64,000 bases of DNA from Vitis vinifera (lineage: Eukaryota > Streptophyta > Magnoliopsida > Vitales > Vitaceae), in NCBI RefSeq assembly GCF_030704535.1, contig NC_081807.1:19878001-19942000 (forward strand), in the 5' to 3' direction. The notes beneath the pieces are model-generated. The model had not been told where the DNA came from. It was given only the letters and a program-made list of their open reading frames with translations, and ran no database searches. Below are positions 62,079 through 64,000 of this stretch, piece by piece (the stretch's first letter is position 1; every line of letters begins with the position of its first letter). The translations under genes and the position numbers were made by a program.

Positions 62079-64000
62079 GTGATTTCTATCTCTCCATTTG
62101 TTTTTAATTTCAATTTTGGAATTTTTTTCTTTTTTTAGTTTTGTTTGTTGATTTTTTCTTACGTTTGGAATTGAGTATAACGTGTTGGTTGAATGCCTAT
62201 GTTGCTTTTGGTTAAATAGTCTGAGTTTCTTCATTCCCAGAATTGAGTACAATTTCATTTAGTATTGTGATTGTTGATGACTGGACTGTGTGTAATGTTC
62301 ATTTTCGGAATTCAATGCGTCTTCATTGATTTTGTCGAATTCGGTTCCGTTTTTGGTGAATTGGAAGATTGCAGATTGAATTTGCCCTAGCATCAGTGCC
62401 TAATCCGCAGCTGAATTGTTGCAGATATCGGATGGTGAATCTGAAGTCCGTTGATAGTTATGTATGATTGAATTGTGCTATTGATTGATGATCATTTGTG
62501 CAATGGAGCTGACTCACTGAATAAAGGGTGTAAAGAAGAAATCTGAACTAAATTTGCATGAAAAAGCAGAATAAATTGATAGGGGGAATTGTTGAATCAA
62601 ACAAAAGTAAGTTACATTATTTCTGTTACATGGTTATGAGTATATACTTGTTGCTTTTTTGTTTGAATTTGTGGAACTTTAAGGTATTGGTGGATTGCTT
62701 CAAAATTTTTTTATGCTTGTGTAGAGGGCTAGTAGGTGAAGTGTGTGATCAACTAGTGTTTACAGGTGATCGGGGCTTTGTCGTCGTGTTAGATGAGCCC
62801 ATTTTGAGTATTACCTTTGAGCATAGCTCCTGCAATGTTGGGCTTGGATTGGCATGTATTGGTAGGCCTTTGATGAGTAGTTTTTGGATTTGATTGCACA
62901 TGGGTTTATGTATTGGCATTAGTGGGAGCATAGATTGGGTGTTGATAATATTGTTTGGTATTGGCCAAAACATGGAAATAGATAGAAATAATGGACTAGA
63001 AGTTACTGAAGAACATGAGGGAACTAGATGAATAGTGGTTGGACTTGATTGCACATGGGTTTATGTATTGGTATTAGTGGGAGAATATGTCGGGTGTTAA
63101 CAATGTTGTTTGGTATTGGTCAAAACAATGAGATGGAAATAATGCATCAGAAGTTACTGAATAACATGAAGGAACTAGAACAATAGAACCTATCCATTTC
63201 CATTTTTAAATTCAGAATCATGGCATAAGCATGATAAGATACATAGACAATCTGTTGTTTAAGGAAAGGAAGTGCCTTATCGGTGTTATACCATAGCATA
63301 GTAGATGACTGCTGAATGGAGTTTGGATTATCACAGGTGTCATTTGGAACAAACAATGTTTTCAATAGGTTAGCTTTGAAAACCCGTTATCACCCACATA
63401 TATTCTTAGAGCATTTTTGTTGGATTTTACATTATTTTTGGGCTTAAATAAGGAAATAACAGTAGATTGAATTCAACAAATCAAATATTTATAACTAGAT
63501 GTCACCAAAATGGAAAAAGATACCGAGAGAATATCATGACTGCACATTTTGTGTGGAAACTAACAAAAATGCCTGCTGTTTTTTCTGTTTAACAAAAAAC
63601 GTATCCTGTTGACACAAACTCCCAATATTTGACATGTGTCTCAAAAATTTGATATTTTTGGCCTAATTGACACAAGAAAGGGTAAGAAATACTCTTCCAA
63701 ACCCTTGAACTTGTTTTCTTTCAAAAATAGAACATCCTCAAACCTCCCCTACCCCAATAGTGCCCAAATAAAGAAAAGGAAAAGTCCATGTTGTTTAATT
63801 GTTATTGTGATGATTTTCCATATTATCTCTGCATATGAGGTGCCAATTGAACTTGTATCTGATGAAATTGGTTGAAAGCCAATTGGTTTTGGAAGATAAA
63901 TTGAGGTTTTGGATTAATATGCTATGGCTGATATTTGTTTTGGCCCTACTCTTTTTCATATTACTGTTCGAAAGGCTCGATACAACTTTTACTAATTATA
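62079..64000 (+). other. Intron and downstream sequence of the 3'-most gene, coding part not found
   Basis: T-rich, moderately AT sequence typical of a plant leader intron. A short segment around 62405-62447 (after TTGTTGCAG) could be a second small exon, but I cannot prove it. No recognisable protein domain is seen before the window ends. The gene's identity is therefore unknown. Confidence 0.4.
62892..63180. repeat. Tandem duplication, period 155 bp
   Basis: GATTGCACATGGGTTTATGT begins at 62892 and 63047. Both copies continue with ATTAGTGGGAG, GGGTGTT, TTGTTTGGTATTGG, AGAAGTTACTGAA and GGAACTAGA. Roughly 85-90% alike by eye. Confidence 0.9.

Noticed and set aside
61610..62107. 165-codon plus-strand open frame in the GC-rich island
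   Set aside because: It crosses the strong donor at 62079, ends in repetitive Phe/Ile from the TTC/ATC run, overlaps other long open frames in all phases (as expected in GC-rich DNA), and shows no family resemblance. Treated as promoter and leader.

Overview
The window is nuclear DNA from a flowering plant. It is AT-rich, with small exons separated by long introns, plant-type splice sites, chloroplast and mitochondrial targeting sequences, and many short non-autonomous transposons. Gene content and the style of the repeat tails suggest a woody eudicot such as grapevine (Vitis); that attribution is an inference. I identified genes by translating exons and comparing them with remembered protein families, without any database search. 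Where I give exon coordinates, the exons were joined by hand at splice sites, and for the three complete genes they sum to an exact open reading frame.

Layout: (1) At 1-1671 (minus) lie the first four coding exons of a GABA transaminase (GABA-T) paralogue that runs off the left edge. (2) From 1672 to 8458 is non-genic DNA with a LINE fragment and a 2.07 kb hAT-type element bounded by an 8-bp target-site duplication. (3) At 8459-26514 (minus) is a gene for the plastid Fe-S assembly protein SUFD (ABCI7). Its first exon carries an in-frame TAG, and a 14.9 kb first intron separates exon 1 from exon 2, so this copy looks broken. (4) Inside that intron, on the same strand, is a complete annexin gene of 319 codons (16318-19012), together with remnants of plant-mobile-domain, TRIM-like and MITE elements. 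(5) At 28321-37166 (minus) is a complete GABA transaminase of 516 codons in 19 coding exons. (6) From 37.3 to 44.6 kb is AT-rich non-genic DNA with a 1.2 kb tandem duplication. (7) At 44917-56002 (minus) is a complete DHHC protein S-acyltransferase of 738 codons, like Arabidopsis PAT19/PAT20. (8) From 56.0 to 61.5 kb is repeat-rich intergenic DNA. (9) From 61.57 kb onward is a GC-rich promoter and 5' leader exon of a plus-strand gene whose coding part was not found before the window ends.

The genes are not an operon and share no single pathway: mitochondrial GABA catabolism, plastid Fe-S cluster assembly, membrane-binding annexin and protein palmitoylation. No previously unknown multi-gene system is visible. 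The most interesting signals are the broken SUFD gene hosting an intact annexin, the dispersed GABA-T duplicates, a tandem array in GABA-T intron 1 that appears to derive from its own exon 1, a perfect 21-bp hairpin in a PAT intron, a large foldback in GABA-T intron 4, and several MITE families.
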